The notes under the pieces are model-generated. The model ran no database searches, was not told the DNA's origin, and worked only from the letters and a program-made list of their open reading frames with translations. Shown in pieces: positions 51,115-64,000 of a DNA stretch of 64,000 bases. The position numbers were made by a program, and so were the translations under genes. Positions within the stretch are counted from its first letter, which is position 1, and each line of letters starts with the position of its first letter. The stretch is from Variovorax paradoxus (GTDB lineage Bacteria; Pseudomonadota; Gammaproteobacteria; Burkholderiales; Burkholderiaceae_C), in NCBI RefSeq assembly GCF_018614955.1, contig NZ_JAGGNV010000066.1, positions 1-64,000 of the forward strand. The letters run 5' to 3'.

Positions 51115-52380
51115 ATGGCCGAGAAAAAAGGCTCCTCCAGCGAAAAAACGCTTTATTGCTCGTTCTGCGGGAAGAGCCAGCACGAGGTCAAGAAGCTGAT
51201 TGCCGGACCGTCGGTTTTCATCTGCGACGAATGCATCGATCTCTGCAACGAGATCATTCGCGATGAGCTGCCCGCCGGTGAAGAGGCGCGCGAGGCGCGC
51301 AGCGACCTGCCGACGCCGCTCGAAATCAAGGCCAACCTCGACAACTACGTGATCGGCCAGGAGCCGGCCAAGCGCATGCTGTCGGTCGCGGTCTACAACC
51401 ACTACAAGCGCCTGCGCCACAAGGACAAGGCCAAGGGCGACGACGTCGAGCTCAGCAAGAGCAACATCCTCCTGATCGGCCCCACGGGCTCGGGCAAGAC
51501 CCTGCTGGCCCAGACGCTCGCGCGCATGCTCGACGTGCCCTTCGTGATGGCCGACGCCACCACGCTGACCGAAGCCGGCTACGTGGGCGAAGACGTCGAG
51601 AACATCATCCAGAAGCTGCTGCAGAGCTGCAACTACGAGGTCGAGCGCGCCCAGCGCGGCATCGTCTACATCGATGAGATCGACAAGATCTCGCGCAAGT
51701 CCGACAACCCCTCGATCACGCGCGACGTGTCGGGCGAGGGCGTGCAGCAGGCGCTGCTCAAGCTGATCGAAGGCACCATGGCCAGCGTGCCGCCGCAGGG
51801 CGGCCGCAAGCACCCCAACCAGGACTTCCTGCAGATCGACACGACCAACATCCTGTTCATCTGCGGCGGCGCCTTCGCCGGGCTCGAGAAAGTGATCGAA
51901 AACCGCACCGAAGCCTCGGGCATCGGCTTCGGCGCCTCGGTCAAGAGCAAGAAGCAGCGCAGCATCACCGAGGTGTTCCGCGAGGTCGAGCCCGAAGACC
52001 TGATCAAGTTCGGCCTGATTCCCGAGCTCGTCGGCCGCATGCCGGTCGTGGCCTCGCTGGCCGAGCTCAGCGAAGACGCGCTGGTGCAGATCCTGACCGA
52101 GCCGAAGAACGCGGTGGTCAAACAGTTCACCAAACTGCTGCAGATGGAAGGCGTCGACCTCGAGATTCGCCCGGCGGCGCTCAAGGCCATCGCACGCAAG
52201 GCGCTGGCCCGCAAGACCGGCGCGCGAGGCCTGCGCTCGATCCTGGAGCAATCGCTGATCGACACCATGTTCGAACTGCCGAATGCCACCAATGTCGACA
52301 AGGTCGTGGTCGAAGAATCGACAATCGACGAAAACAAGCCGCCGCTCCTCGTGTACCGCGAGGCGGCCAAGAAGGCCTGA
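51115..52380 (+). CDS. clpX: ATP-dependent Clp protease ATPase subunit ClpX
   Basis: 421-aa unfoldase. N-terminal zinc domain with Cys15, Cys18, Cys37, Cys40 (YCSFCGK...CDECIDLC); Walker A GPTGSGKT near residue 122; pore loop GYVGEDVE; Walker B IVYIDEIDKI; sensor 2 ARGLRSILE. Full length. It needs its own promoter, because a strong terminator lies upstream. Confidence 0.97.
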   Translation: MAEKKGSSSEKTLYCSFCGKSQHEVKKLIAGPSVFICDECIDLCNEIIRDELPAGEEAREARSDLPTPLEIKANLDNYVIGQEPAKRMLSVAVYNHYKRLRHKDKAKGDDVELSKSNILLIGPTGSGKTLLAQTLARMLDVPFVMADATTLTEAGYVGEDVENIIQKLLQSCNYEVERAQRGIVYIDEIDKISRKSDNPSITRDVSGEGVQQALLKLIEGTMASVPPQGGRKHPNQDFLQIDTTNILFICGGAFAGLEKVIENRTEASGIGFGASVKSKKQRSITEVFREVEPEDLIKFGLIPELVGRMPVVASLAELSEDALVQILTEPKNAVVKQFTKLLQMEGVDLEIRPAALKAIARKALARKTGARGLRSILEQSLIDTMFELPNATNVDKVVVEESTIDENKPPLLVYREAAKKA

Positions 52381-52450
52381 CTGAGTGACCTCCTGGCCGG
52401 CTCCTCCGATACCGGCGACCGGCGTCTTCGGCGATTACCGTGCCCGCGGG

Positions 52451-52478
52451 CTTGAAAAGCGCGCGTGGCCGACCATCT
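52451..52478 (+). promoter_or_regulatory. Heat-shock (sigma-32) promoter of lon
   Basis: -35 CTTGAAA (52451-52457, perfect), 15-bp spacer, -10 CCATCT (52473-52478) within GACCATCTTT, a partial match to CCCCATnT. Located 26 bp before the lon ATG. Confidence 0.6.
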
Positions 52479-52503
52479 TTCCATGATCAAGTAAAGGATT
52501 CCC

Positions 52504-54945
<2,442 letters not shown>

Positions 54946-54955
54946 GTCGCGAGAC

Positions 54956-54985
54956 TTGCGAGGCCTCGAAAAAATGCTATATAAT
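54956..54985 (+). promoter_or_regulatory. Promoter of tRNA-Gly
   Basis: -35 TTGCGA (54956-54961), 18-bp spacer, perfect -10 TATAAT (54980-54985), 14 bp before the mature tRNA 5' end. Confidence 0.65.
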
Positions 54986-54999
54986 TCGAGGCTCGAAAC

Positions 55000-55075
55000 G
55001 CGGGAATAGCTCAGTTGGTAGAGCGCAACCTTGCCAAGGTTGAGGTCGAGAGTTCGAGACTCTTTTCCCGCTCCA
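55000..55075 (+). tRNA. tRNA-Gly (anticodon GCC)
   Basis: 76-nt cloverleaf: acceptor GCGGGAA with TTCCCGC, D-loop AGTTGGTA, anticodon loop TTGCCAA giving GCC, T-arm AGAGTTCGAGACTCT, encoded CCA (55073-55075). Confidence 0.96.
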
Positions 55076-55081
55076 GTTTTG

Positions 55082-55112
55082 AAAAAGGGAAGCTTCGGGC
55101 TTCCCTTTTTTT
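55082..55112 (+). terminator. Terminator between tRNA-Gly and tRNA-Cys
   Basis: 12-bp stem AAAAAGGGAAGC with its complement, loop TTCGG, followed by seven T residues in all. It ends the tRNA-Gly transcript, so tRNA-Cys should have a separate promoter or depend on read-through. Confidence 0.85.
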
Positions 55113-55130
55113 CGCGAGTTCAAACAGCAG

Positions 55131-55204
55131 GGCGCGATAGCAAAGCGGTTATGCAACGGATTGCAAATCCGTCTAGCCCGGTTCGACTCCGGGTCGCGCC
55201 TCCA
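55131..55204 (+). tRNA. tRNA-Cys (anticodon GCA)
   Basis: 74-nt cloverleaf: acceptor GGCGCGA with TCGCGCC, D-arm AGCGGTTATGC, anticodon loop TTGCAAA giving GCA, T-arm CCGGTTCGACTCCGG, encoded CCA (55202-55204). Confidence 0.96.
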
Positions 55205-55224
55205 TCCATATCGATATCGATCCG

Positions 55225-55261
55225 ACAGCCCCACCAACCATCGTTGCCGGGGCTGTTTTTG
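55225..55261 (+). terminator. Terminator after tRNA-Cys
   Basis: 8-bp stem ACAGCCCC with GGGGCTGT (16-nt loop) followed by TTTTG. It separates tRNA-Cys from tRNA-Leu. Confidence 0.75.
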
Positions 55262-55290
55262 TTTCGGTTATCGTGCATATCCGCCAGGAC

Positions 55291-55383
55291 GCCCGGATGG
55301 TGAAATTGGTAGACACATCGGACTTAAAATCCGCCGCTTCCTGCATAAGGGGCGTACCGGTTCGACCCCGGTTCCGGGCACCA
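55291..55383 (+). tRNA. tRNA-Leu (anticodon UAA)
   Basis: 93-nt class II tRNA: acceptor GCCCGGA with TCCGGGC, D-arm GGTAGAC, anticodon loop CTTAAAA giving UAA, long variable arm, T-arm CCGGTTCGACCCCGG, encoded CCA (55381-55383). It differs in both acceptor and variable arm from the tRNA-Leu at 48844. Confidence 0.95.
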
Positions 55384-55405
55384 TCACATACAAGGGAGCA
55401 ATGAC

Positions 55406-56038
55406 ATGCCTCGCTACAACGCTCCGTTCGAAATCCATGTGCACGGCGATGTGCCGCTGCGTTCCGACGTGAGCTTCGAGCAGATCCAGGAAGCGCTGAA
55501 GCCGCTCTGGAAATATGCCGGCGCCAAGTCGCTGGCCGATGGCGCGACCAGCGTCTACGAAGAAGAGCCGGGCATCCGCTTCGAGCAGAAGGAGCACATG
55601 CTCCAGATCTGCTGGACGGTGGCCGGCGACGAGGATTTCCGCCAGGCACTCGACGAGATGTGCATGGGACTCAACGAACTCGCCGAACAAGGCGCTGCGC
55701 TTGAAGTCACCTTCTACGACACCGACTTCGACGAGGAAGAGGGCGACCCCGACGAAGAGTCGCGCGACGATTTCCTCATGCTGTTCGTGGGCCCGAATCC
55801 GGCCGCGATCATGCAGGTGCAGCGCGATCTGCTGGTGGAAGACGTGATCAACCTCATGGAACGCCACTTCGACGGTGCTGAGCTCGGCGGCGTGGTGGCG
55901 GAAATCGACAAGCTCTTCGGCGACCGCTTCGATGCGCTGGTGAATTCGCTCGAGATCGGCAAGCGTCCGCGCGGCGGCACCGGTGGCCCCGGCACGGGCG
56001 GCCACGGCGGCGGACGCCGCCCGCGCCACCTGCACTAG
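55406..56038 (+). CDS. Conserved hypothetical acidic protein
   Basis: 210-aa soluble protein with no signal or membrane segment. N-terminal MPRYNAPFEIHVHGDVPLRSDVSFEQIQEALKPLWKYAG, an acidic middle (DTDFDEEEGDPDEESRDD) and a Gly/Arg/His-rich tail (GGTGGPGTGGHGG). It is similar to conserved proteins found after tRNA-Leu in Burkholderiales, perhaps DUF6806, but I cannot confirm the number. The His-rich tail could bind metal. Function unknown. Confidence 0.75.
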   Translation: MPRYNAPFEIHVHGDVPLRSDVSFEQIQEALKPLWKYAGAKSLADGATSVYEEEPGIRFEQKEHMLQICWTVAGDEDFRQALDEMCMGLNELAEQGAALEVTFYDTDFDEEEGDPDEESRDDFLMLFVGPNPAAIMQVQRDLLVEDVINLMERHFDGAELGGVVAEIDKLFGDRFDALVNSLEIGKRPRGGTGGPGTGGHGGGRRPRHLH

Positions 56039-56051
56039 CGAGAGCGTGCCA

Positions 56052-56072
56052 CGGAGCGGTCAAGCCGCTCCG
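56052..56072 (+). terminator. Hairpin after the conserved hypothetical gene
   Basis: CGGAGCGG with its complement CCGCTCCG around the loop TCAAG, 13 bp after the stop at 56038. No T-tract. It may mark the transcript end and argues against translation from the ATG at 56075. Confidence 0.45.
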
Positions 56073-56107
56073 CTATGCTCGGCGACCTTCTGTTCGAGGA
56101 GAGTCGC

Positions 56108-57442
56108 TTGGCCTTGTTTTCACAATCTGCCCTCCGTCCCGGCGTGCGCAAGCGCGAAGTCTTCGGCTGGGCGATGTACGACTTCGCCAACTCGGGCTAC
56201 ACCACGGTCGTCATCACAGCGGTGTTCGCTGCCTACTTCGTCGGCGGCATCGCCAAGGGCGAGCCCTGGGCCACCTTCGCATGGACAGCTGCGCTGAGCA
56301 CTTCCTACGCGATCGTGATGCTGTCGATGCCGGCCATCGGCGCCTGGGCCGATCTGCATGCGGCAAAGAAAAGGGTGCTGGCCATCGTCACGGCCGGCTG
56401 CGTGCTCGGCACGGCGGCCCTCGCGCTCACACCGCAGCTCGGCGGTCCGTATGCGGTGGCGATGGCGATGGGGCTGGTGATCCTCTCCAACACCTTCTAC
56501 TCCTACGGCGAATCGCTGACCGGCGCCTTCCTGCCGGAACTCGCCACGGCCGAGGGCATGGGCAAGGTCAGCGGATGGGGCTGGGCCTTCGGCTACATCG
56601 GCGGCATGCTCGCACTCGGGCTGTGCCTGGCCTATGTGCTCTCGGCACAGGCCAAGGGCTTGCCTGCTGCGCATTTCGTGCCGGTCACGATGCTGATCAC
56701 GGCTGCGCTCTACGGCGCGGCGGCCTGCGCCACCTTCGCGCTGCTGCCCGAGCGTGCGCTGCCGCAGACCGCCGGTGCGCGCCAGAGCGCCTGGCAGCAG
56801 CTGCGTCACACCTTCCGCGAGGCGCGCGCCTATCGGGACTTCATGTGGCTCCTGGCCTGCACGGTCTGCTACCAGGGCGGCGTGGCGGTCGCGATCACGC
56901 TCGCGGCGATCTACGCCGAGCAGGTGATCGGCTTCGTCGCGAGCGAGACCATGGTGCTGATCTTCGTGCTCAACATCGCAGCGGCGCTCGGCGCCTTCGG
57001 CTTCGGCTACCTGCAGGACCGCATCGGCCACCGGCGTGCGCTGGCAGGTGCGCTCGTGGCCTGGATCGCCGTGTGCGTGATCGCCGCCTCGGTCACCACC
57101 AAGGGCGGCTTCTGGTGGGCCGCTTCCATCGCCGGCCTGGCGATGGGTTCGAGCCAGTCGGCCGGCCGCGCCATGACAGGCGTGCTGGCCCCGCCGCGCC
57201 AGCTCGCCGAGTTCTTCGGGCTCTGGACCTTCGCGACGCGGCTGGCCGGCATCATCGGGCCGCTGAGCTACGGCGCCATCACCTGGATGACCGGCGGCAA
57301 CCAGCGCATTGCCATCCTCTCGACCACCGCGCTGTTCGTCGGCGGCCTCTTGCTGCTGATACCGATCGACATGCGGCGCGGCCGCGCCGCGGCACTGCGC
57401 GAAGCGTCTCAGTCGGAAGCCGCGCCCTTGGCGCTGCGGTAG
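56108..57442 (+). CDS. MFS transporter, UMF1/Atg22-like family
   Basis: About 444-aa, 12-span permease. Opening EVFGWAMYDFANSGYTTVVITAVFAAYF is the UMF1 hallmark (YDFANS). I prefer the TTG start at 56108: GAGGAGAG lies at the right distance, whereas the ATG at 56075 comes 2 bp after a hairpin (56052-56072) with no ribosome site. Substrate unknown. Its 3' end overlaps the convergent secreted-protein gene by 34 bp. Confidence 0.85.
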   Translation: MALFSQSALRPGVRKREVFGWAMYDFANSGYTTVVITAVFAAYFVGGIAKGEPWATFAWTAALSTSYAIVMLSMPAIGAWADLHAAKKRVLAIVTAGCVLGTAALALTPQLGGPYAVAMAMGLVILSNTFYSYGESLTGAFLPELATAEGMGKVSGWGWAFGYIGGMLALGLCLAYVLSAQAKGLPAAHFVPVTMLITAALYGAAACATFALLPERALPQTAGARQSAWQQLRHTFREARAYRDFMWLLACTVCYQGGVAVAITLAAIYAEQVIGFVASETMVLIFVLNIAAALGAFGFGYLQDRIGHRRALAGALVAWIAVCVIAASVTTKGGFWWAASIAGLAMGSSQSAGRAMTGVLAPPRQLAEFFGLWTFATRLAGIIGPLSYGAITWMTGGNQRIAILSTTALFVGGLLLLIPIDMRRGRAAALREASQSEAAPLALR

Positions 57443-58170
57443 ATCGTCCCGTCGTAGCGCAGCGTCATCGACGTGAACTTCGCCGGCCGTTCCTGCGTCA
57501 CGCATTCTTCGCCCTGCGGGGCGGAGCGGCTCTGGGTACGCGTCTGGCGCAGCAGCAGATCGGCGTAACCATTGCTCGTGCTGCGCGCGATCGACAGGCT
57601 GCCGCGCACGGTCTCGAAGTTGCCGGCGCAGTTGGTGTCCCATTCGCCGCGTTCCAGCGTCGTCTCGAGTCCGTCGAGCACCTTGGCGAGCCTGGGGCCC
57701 TGGGGGACGTACAAGGTGAGCGTTTCGCTCGAATAGGGATTTGCGCGGGACGAGCCCTGGCGGATGACGCGAACGCCGAATGCGCGTGCGTCGCTGGCCA
57801 GCGTGTAGCGCGCGGTGTCGACCTTGATCGCGCCGATGCGGACGGCGTCTTCGGTCAGCGCCGCGGGCTGGAGCAGGCGGCTGATCACCGCCGCGCGATC
57901 CGTGTTGCCGTTGTCGGCCTGCTGTACCACGAGCACGTCGAGATCGAACTCCGTGAAGCCGGGTTCTGACGTTGGACGCGGCATCGGCAGCACCACGATG
58001 AAGCGACCTGCGAAGCCGCGCCAAGGCTGGCACACGGCGCGCTCGTGGTCGAGCAGGCGCTTCGGATGCAGCTTGGCATGCATGCGCTCCGCGAGGCCGG
58101 TGTCGCAGGCCGCGTGGCCGGCAACACAGAAGGCGGCCAGCAGCGGGGCAAGGAGCAGGCGGCCGCGCAT
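57409..58170 (-). CDS. Secreted protein, unknown
   Basis: 253-aa protein with a Sec signal (LLLAPLLAAFCVAGHAACD). Mature part: GLAERMHAKLHPKRLLDHERAVCQPWRGFAGRFIVVLPMP, then mixed beta strands and AVISRLLQPAAL. Three or four Cys suggest disulphides in the periplasm. No known domain recognised. It is 7 bp downstream of murI on the same strand and may be part of the fumarase-murI transcript. Confidence 0.7.
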   Translation of the reverse strand: MRGRLLLAPLLAAFCVAGHAACDTGLAERMHAKLHPKRLLDHERAVCQPWRGFAGRFIVVLPMPRPTSEPGFTEFDLDVLVVQQADNGNTDRAAVISRLLQPAALTEDAVRIGAIKVDTARYTLASDARAFGVRVIRQGSSRANPYSSETLTLYVPQGPRLAKVLDGLETTLERGEWDTNCAGNFETVRGSLSIARSTSNGYADLLLRQTRTQSRSAPQGEECVTQERPAKFTSMTLRYDGTIYRSAKGAASD

Positions 58171-58177
58171 GGACGGA

Positions 58178-59002
58178 TCAGACGATCGTCGCCGTCGATG
58201 CGATGGCGGTCGTCGCATCGACGGCAGGCCGCGTGAGCCAGCGCGCGGCGGCGGCATCGAGCGCATCGGGTGCCGCGCTGCTGACGAGCGCGACGGCGCC
58301 GCAACCCGTTTCGGCCAGTTGCCCGGCCTGGGACAGCAGCCGCCGCGTCTGCTGCGCGACCGGCGCGCCGGTATCGATGAAGCGCACCGCGTCGCCGGCA
58401 TGGCGGCGCAGCTCGGCCGCGATGAAGGGGTAGTGGGTGCAGCCGAGCACCAGTGTGTCGATCTGTCCCGGCGCGCTGCCGAAAGTGCCTGCGGCGCTCA
58501 GGTAGCGTTGGCTCAGTGCAGCGATCTCGGCGCTGTCGGAGCGCTCGATGGCACCCGCCAGGCCGTCGCAGGGAACGATGCGGAAGACCGCCTGCGCTGC
58601 CAGCGACGCGTGCAAGGTCTCGAACTTGCGGCTTTCCAGGGTCACGCGGGTCGCGATCACCGCGATATGGCCGGTGCGGCTCGTCGCCACCGCTGGCTTG
58701 AGGGCAGGCTCGACGCCGATCAGCGGCAGCGCCGGATGATCGGCCCGCAGTTGATGGATGGCAGCTGCCGTGGCGGTATTGCAAGCCACGACCAGCGCCT
58801 TGATCCGATGCCGATCGAGCAGGTAGCGCGCGACCGCGCGGGTCCGCTCCGCCACGTAGGCATCGCCGCGCTCGCCGTAGGGCGCGTGGCCCGTGTCGGC
58901 GAAGTAGACGAAGCGCTCGTGCGGCAGTTCCTCGCGCAGCGCGTTGAGGACCGAGAGGCCGCCGACGCCGCTGTCGAACACACCGATCGGAAATTCGCTC
59001 AA
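58178..59002 (-). CDS. murI: Glutamate racemase
   Basis: 274-aa enzyme that makes D-glutamate for peptidoglycan. Seen: IGVFDSGVGGLSVL, catalytic Cys74 in VVACNTATA, Cys188 in VLGCTHYP. The only start compatible with the conserved N terminus is TTG at 59002, whose TTGA overlaps the fumarase stop by 4 bp, so translation is coupled to fumA. Confidence 0.93.
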   Translation of the reverse strand: MSEFPIGVFDSGVGGLSVLNALREELPHERFVYFADTGHAPYGERGDAYVAERTRAVARYLLDRHRIKALVVACNTATAAAIHQLRADHPALPLIGVEPALKPAVATSRTGHIAVIATRVTLESRKFETLHASLAAQAVFRIVPCDGLAGAIERSDSAEIAALSQRYLSAAGTFGSAPGQIDTLVLGCTHYPFIAAELRRHAGDAVRFIDTGAPVAQQTRRLLSQAGQLAETGCGAVALVSSAAPDALDAAAARWLTRPAVDATTAIASTATIV

Positions 59003-60552
59003 GCGGCTTCCATCATGATGGTCTTGAACTCGCCGCTGGCGATGCGCTTCTGCCACTCGGCCGGGCCGGTGATGTGCGCGCTGGTGCCGCCGGCATCCAC
59101 CGCCACCGTGACCGGCATGTCCACCACGTCGAACTCGTAGATCGCCTCCATGCCGAGGTCCGCGAAGCCCACCACCTTGGCCGTCTTGATCGCCTTGCTC
59201 ACCAGGTAGGCCGCACCGCCCACCGCCATCAGGTAGGCGCTCTGGTGCTTCTTGATCGCCTCGATCGCGACCGGCCCGCGCTCGGCCTTGCCGATCATCG
59301 CGATCAGCCCGGTCTTGGCGAGCATCATCTCGGTGAAGCCGTCCATGCGCGTGGCGGTGGTCGGGCCGGCCGGGCCCACGGCCTCGTCCTTGACCGGATC
59401 GACCGGGCCGACGTAGTAGATCACCCGGTTGGTGAAGTCCACCGGCAGCTTCTCGCCCTTGGCCAGCATGTCGGCGATGCGCTTGTGCGCCGCATCGCGG
59501 CCGGTGAGCATCTTGCCGTTGAGCAGCAGGGTGTCGCCCGGCTTCCAGCTCGCGACCTCGGCCGGCGTGAGCTTGTCGAGGTCGACGCGCTTGCTCTTGT
59601 TGTAGTCGGGCGCCCAGTCGATCTTGGGCCACAGGTCCAGCGAGGGCGCCTCGAGGTACACAGGGCCCGAGCCGTCGAGCACGAAGTGCGCATGGCGCGT
59701 GGCGGCGCAGTTCGGGATCATCGCCACAGGCTTGCTTGCCGCGTGCGTGGGGTACATCTTGATCTTGACGTCGAGCACGGTCGCGAGGCCGCCAAGGCCC
59801 TGCGCGCCGATGCCCAGCGCATTCACTTTCTCGTAGAGCTCGACGCGCAGCGCTTCCACCTTGCTGAGCTCGGCGCCTGAGCGCTTCTTCTCCAGCAGCT
59901 CGTGCATGTCGAGGTCGTCCATCAGGCTTTCCTTGGCGAGCAGGGCGGCCTTCTCGGCGGTGCCGCCGATGCCGATGCCCAGCATGCCCGGCGGGCACCA
60001 GCCGGCCCCCATGGTGGGCACGGTCTTGAGCACCCAGTCGACCACGCTGTCGCCGGGGTTCAGCATCACCAGCTTGCTCTTGTTCTCGCTGCCGCCGCCC
60101 TTGGCGGCGACCGTTACCTCGACCGTGTTGCCCGGCACGATCTCGGTGAAGATCACGGCCGGCGTGTTGTCCTTGGTGTTCTTGCGATCGAACTGCGGGT
60201 CGGCCACGACCGAGGCGCGCAGCGTGTTGTCGGGATGGTTGTAGCCGCGGCGCACGCCCTCGTTGATGGCGTCGTCCAGGCTGCCGGTGAAGCCGCCCCA
60301 GCGCACGTCCATGCCGACCTTGAGGAACACGTTGACGATGCCGGTGTCCTGGCAGATCGGGCGCTGGCCGGTGGCGCTCATCTTGCTGTTGGTGAGGATC
60401 TGCGCCATCGCGTCCTTGGCCGCCGGGCTCTGCTCGCGCTCGTAGGCGCGGGCCAGGTGGGCGATGTAGTCGGTCGGGTGGTAGTAGCTGATGTATTGCA
60501 GCGCGGCGGCAACCGACTCGATCAGGTCGGCTTGTTGAATCGTGGTGGTCAT
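58999..60552 (-). CDS. fumA: Fumarate hydratase, class I (iron-sulfur)
   Basis: 517-aa iron-sulfur fumarase of the two-domain type. Cluster cysteines in RPICQDTGIV, GAGWCPPGMLGIG and IPNCAATRHAHF; C-terminal beta domain with GDTLLLNGKMLTGRDAAHKR and VGPAGPTTATRMD. It catalyses fumarate to malate and is oxygen-labile in other bacteria. It is divergent from a class II fumarase gene with 61 bp between start codons and coupled to murI downstream. Confidence 0.95.
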   Translation of the reverse strand: MTTTIQQADLIESVAAALQYISYYHPTDYIAHLARAYEREQSPAAKDAMAQILTNSKMSATGQRPICQDTGIVNVFLKVGMDVRWGGFTGSLDDAINEGVRRGYNHPDNTLRASVVADPQFDRKNTKDNTPAVIFTEIVPGNTVEVTVAAKGGGSENKSKLVMLNPGDSVVDWVLKTVPTMGAGWCPPGMLGIGIGGTAEKAALLAKESLMDDLDMHELLEKKRSGAELSKVEALRVELYEKVNALGIGAQGLGGLATVLDVKIKMYPTHAASKPVAMIPNCAATRHAHFVLDGSGPVYLEAPSLDLWPKIDWAPDYNKSKRVDLDKLTPAEVASWKPGDTLLLNGKMLTGRDAAHKRIADMLAKGEKLPVDFTNRVIYYVGPVDPVKDEAVGPAGPTTATRMDGFTEMMLAKTGLIAMIGKAERGPVAIEAIKKHQSAYLMAVGGAAYLVSKAIKTAKVVGFADLGMEAIYEFDVVDMPVTVAVDAGGTSAHITGPAEWQKRIASGEFKTIMMEAA

Positions 60553-60613
60553 TGGGGGTTTTTGCTTGGGCGGATACTGGCGGGCCCTCCATTTTGACAG
60601 CTCAGGCCCGCCC

Positions 60614-61999
<1,386 letters not shown>

Positions 62000-62008
62000 T
62001 GCCCGCTG

Positions 62009-62620
62009 TCAGTGATGCGGCGCCGGCGCCATCAGCTTGTCGGTATAGGCGATGGCCATGGCCGACAGCAGGAAGGTGATGTGGATCGCCGTCTGCGCGA
62101 TCAGCACCCGGTCGGTGTAGTTGTCGGCATTGATGAAGGTCTTGAGCAGGTGGATCGAGCTGATGCCGATGATGGCGGTGGCCAGCTTGACCTTCAGTAC
62201 CGAGGCGTTCACATGGCTCAGCCACTCGGGCTGGTCGCGGTGGCCTTCGAGGTTCATGCGGCTCACGAAGGTCTCGTAGCCGCCGACGATCACCATGATC
62301 AGCAGGTTGGAGATCATGACCACGTCGATCAGCGCCAGCACCACCAGCATGATCACGGTTTCGTTGAGCGTCGTGATCGGCGCGGCGGTCTTGTAGCCGA
62401 TGCTGGTGATGAGCAGTTGCAGCGCATCCTGGCTGCCGAACGCGGCCTCGACCAGGTGGAAGAGCTCGACCAGGAAGTGCAGCACGTACACGCCCTGGGC
62501 GACGATGAGGCCCAGGTACAGCGGCAACTGCAGCCAGCGGCTCGCGAAGATCAGGTTGGGCAGCGGGCGCAGGGGCGAGACCTTGCCGCTGTTCGGGGTG
62601 ATGGGGTCGAGGGTGGACAT
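62009..62620 (-). CDS. UPF0114 (YqhA-like) membrane protein
   Basis: 203-aa protein with four membrane segments (for example LYLGLIVAQGVYVLHFLVEL, IMLVVLALIDVVMISNLLIM). Conserved features of the family: SRWLQLPLYLGL near the N terminus, GGYETFVSR and IHLLKTFIN. Function unknown. It is convergent with fumC, with 9 bp between stops. Confidence 0.88.
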   Translation of the reverse strand: MSTLDPITPNSGKVSPLRPLPNLIFASRWLQLPLYLGLIVAQGVYVLHFLVELFHLVEAAFGSQDALQLLITSIGYKTAAPITTLNETVIMLVVLALIDVVMISNLLIMVIVGGYETFVSRMNLEGHRDQPEWLSHVNASVLKVKLATAIIGISSIHLLKTFINADNYTDRVLIAQTAIHITFLLSAMAIAYTDKLMAPAPHH

Positions 62621-62769
62621 CGGGTCGTTGTGGGCGGGAAACGCGCGATTCTAGGGTGTGCGCGAGCGCCCCGGTGTCACGCTCCTGTCGTTAACATGGA
62701 GCGTCAGTCATCCGTAAGTGCGGCCGCCGACATTAGCGCCGGCCACTTCAAAGCTACAGGAGACAAGGA

Positions 62770-64000
<1,231 letters not shown>

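Overview
The window is a 64 kb piece of a GC-rich chromosome. Dense tripartite-tricarboxylate (Tct/Bug) genes, hpnCDE hopanoid-precursor genes, TTG/GTG starts, a tig-tRNA-clpP-clpX-lon block and short palindromic repeats at gene junctions all suggest a betaproteobacterium of the order Burkholderiales, probably Comamonadaceae (Variovorax-like). This is inferred from gene content, not from a marker comparison. I see no insertion sequence, prophage, integrase or CRISPR array.

Layout. 1-7.6 kb: lytic transglycosylase, an orphan Bug solute-binding protein, a flavodoxin-fold reductase, then a catabolic operon (Bug protein, amidohydrolase, FAD amino-acid dehydrogenase) divergent from an IclR regulator. 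7.6-17.3 kb: small membrane protein, PPK2, Hsp15, a complete citrate-type transporter with its two-component system (tctDE / tctCBA), a hydrolase-LuxR fusion, a ferritin-like di-iron protein with a DUF1127 partner. 17.3-23.1 kb: three-gene RND efflux operon. 23.3-30.7 kb: a sigma-54 activator and, behind a good sigma-54 promoter, a branched-chain-amino-acid-type ABC transporter operon ending in an alpha/beta hydrolase. 30.8-33.1 kb: DUF1993 protein, ferrochelatase, HAD phosphatase.

33.1-39.3 kb is the most interesting part: a divergent locus that looks like a Fap-type functional-amyloid or surface-fibre export system. One arm encodes a secreted Gly/Ala/Asn/Ser/Thr-rich protein, a small secreted protein, a secreted C39 peptidase and another small secreted protein. 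The other arm encodes an outer-membrane barrel with an N-terminal coiled coil (FapF-like) and a sigma-54 activator. A near-consensus sigma-54 promoter precedes the fibre-like gene, and a perfect 17-bp intercistronic hairpin follows it. Two of the small secreted proteins carry double-glycine-like motifs that the C39 peptidase could cut.

39.2-48.7 kb: hpnC-hpnD-hpnE (squalene synthesis), the potassium transporter kup, and a second RND pair behind a clear sigma-70 promoter with a TetR-type operator. 48.8-55.4 kb: proteostasis block (tRNA-Leu, trigger factor, ClpP, ClpX, Lon; heat-shock-type promoters before clpP and lon), then tRNA-Gly, tRNA-Cys and tRNA-Leu. 55.4-64 kb: conserved hypothetical, MFS transporter, secreted hypothetical, murI, class I fumarase, class II fumarase, UPF0114 protein, and the first two thirds of acetyl-CoA synthetase running off the right edge.
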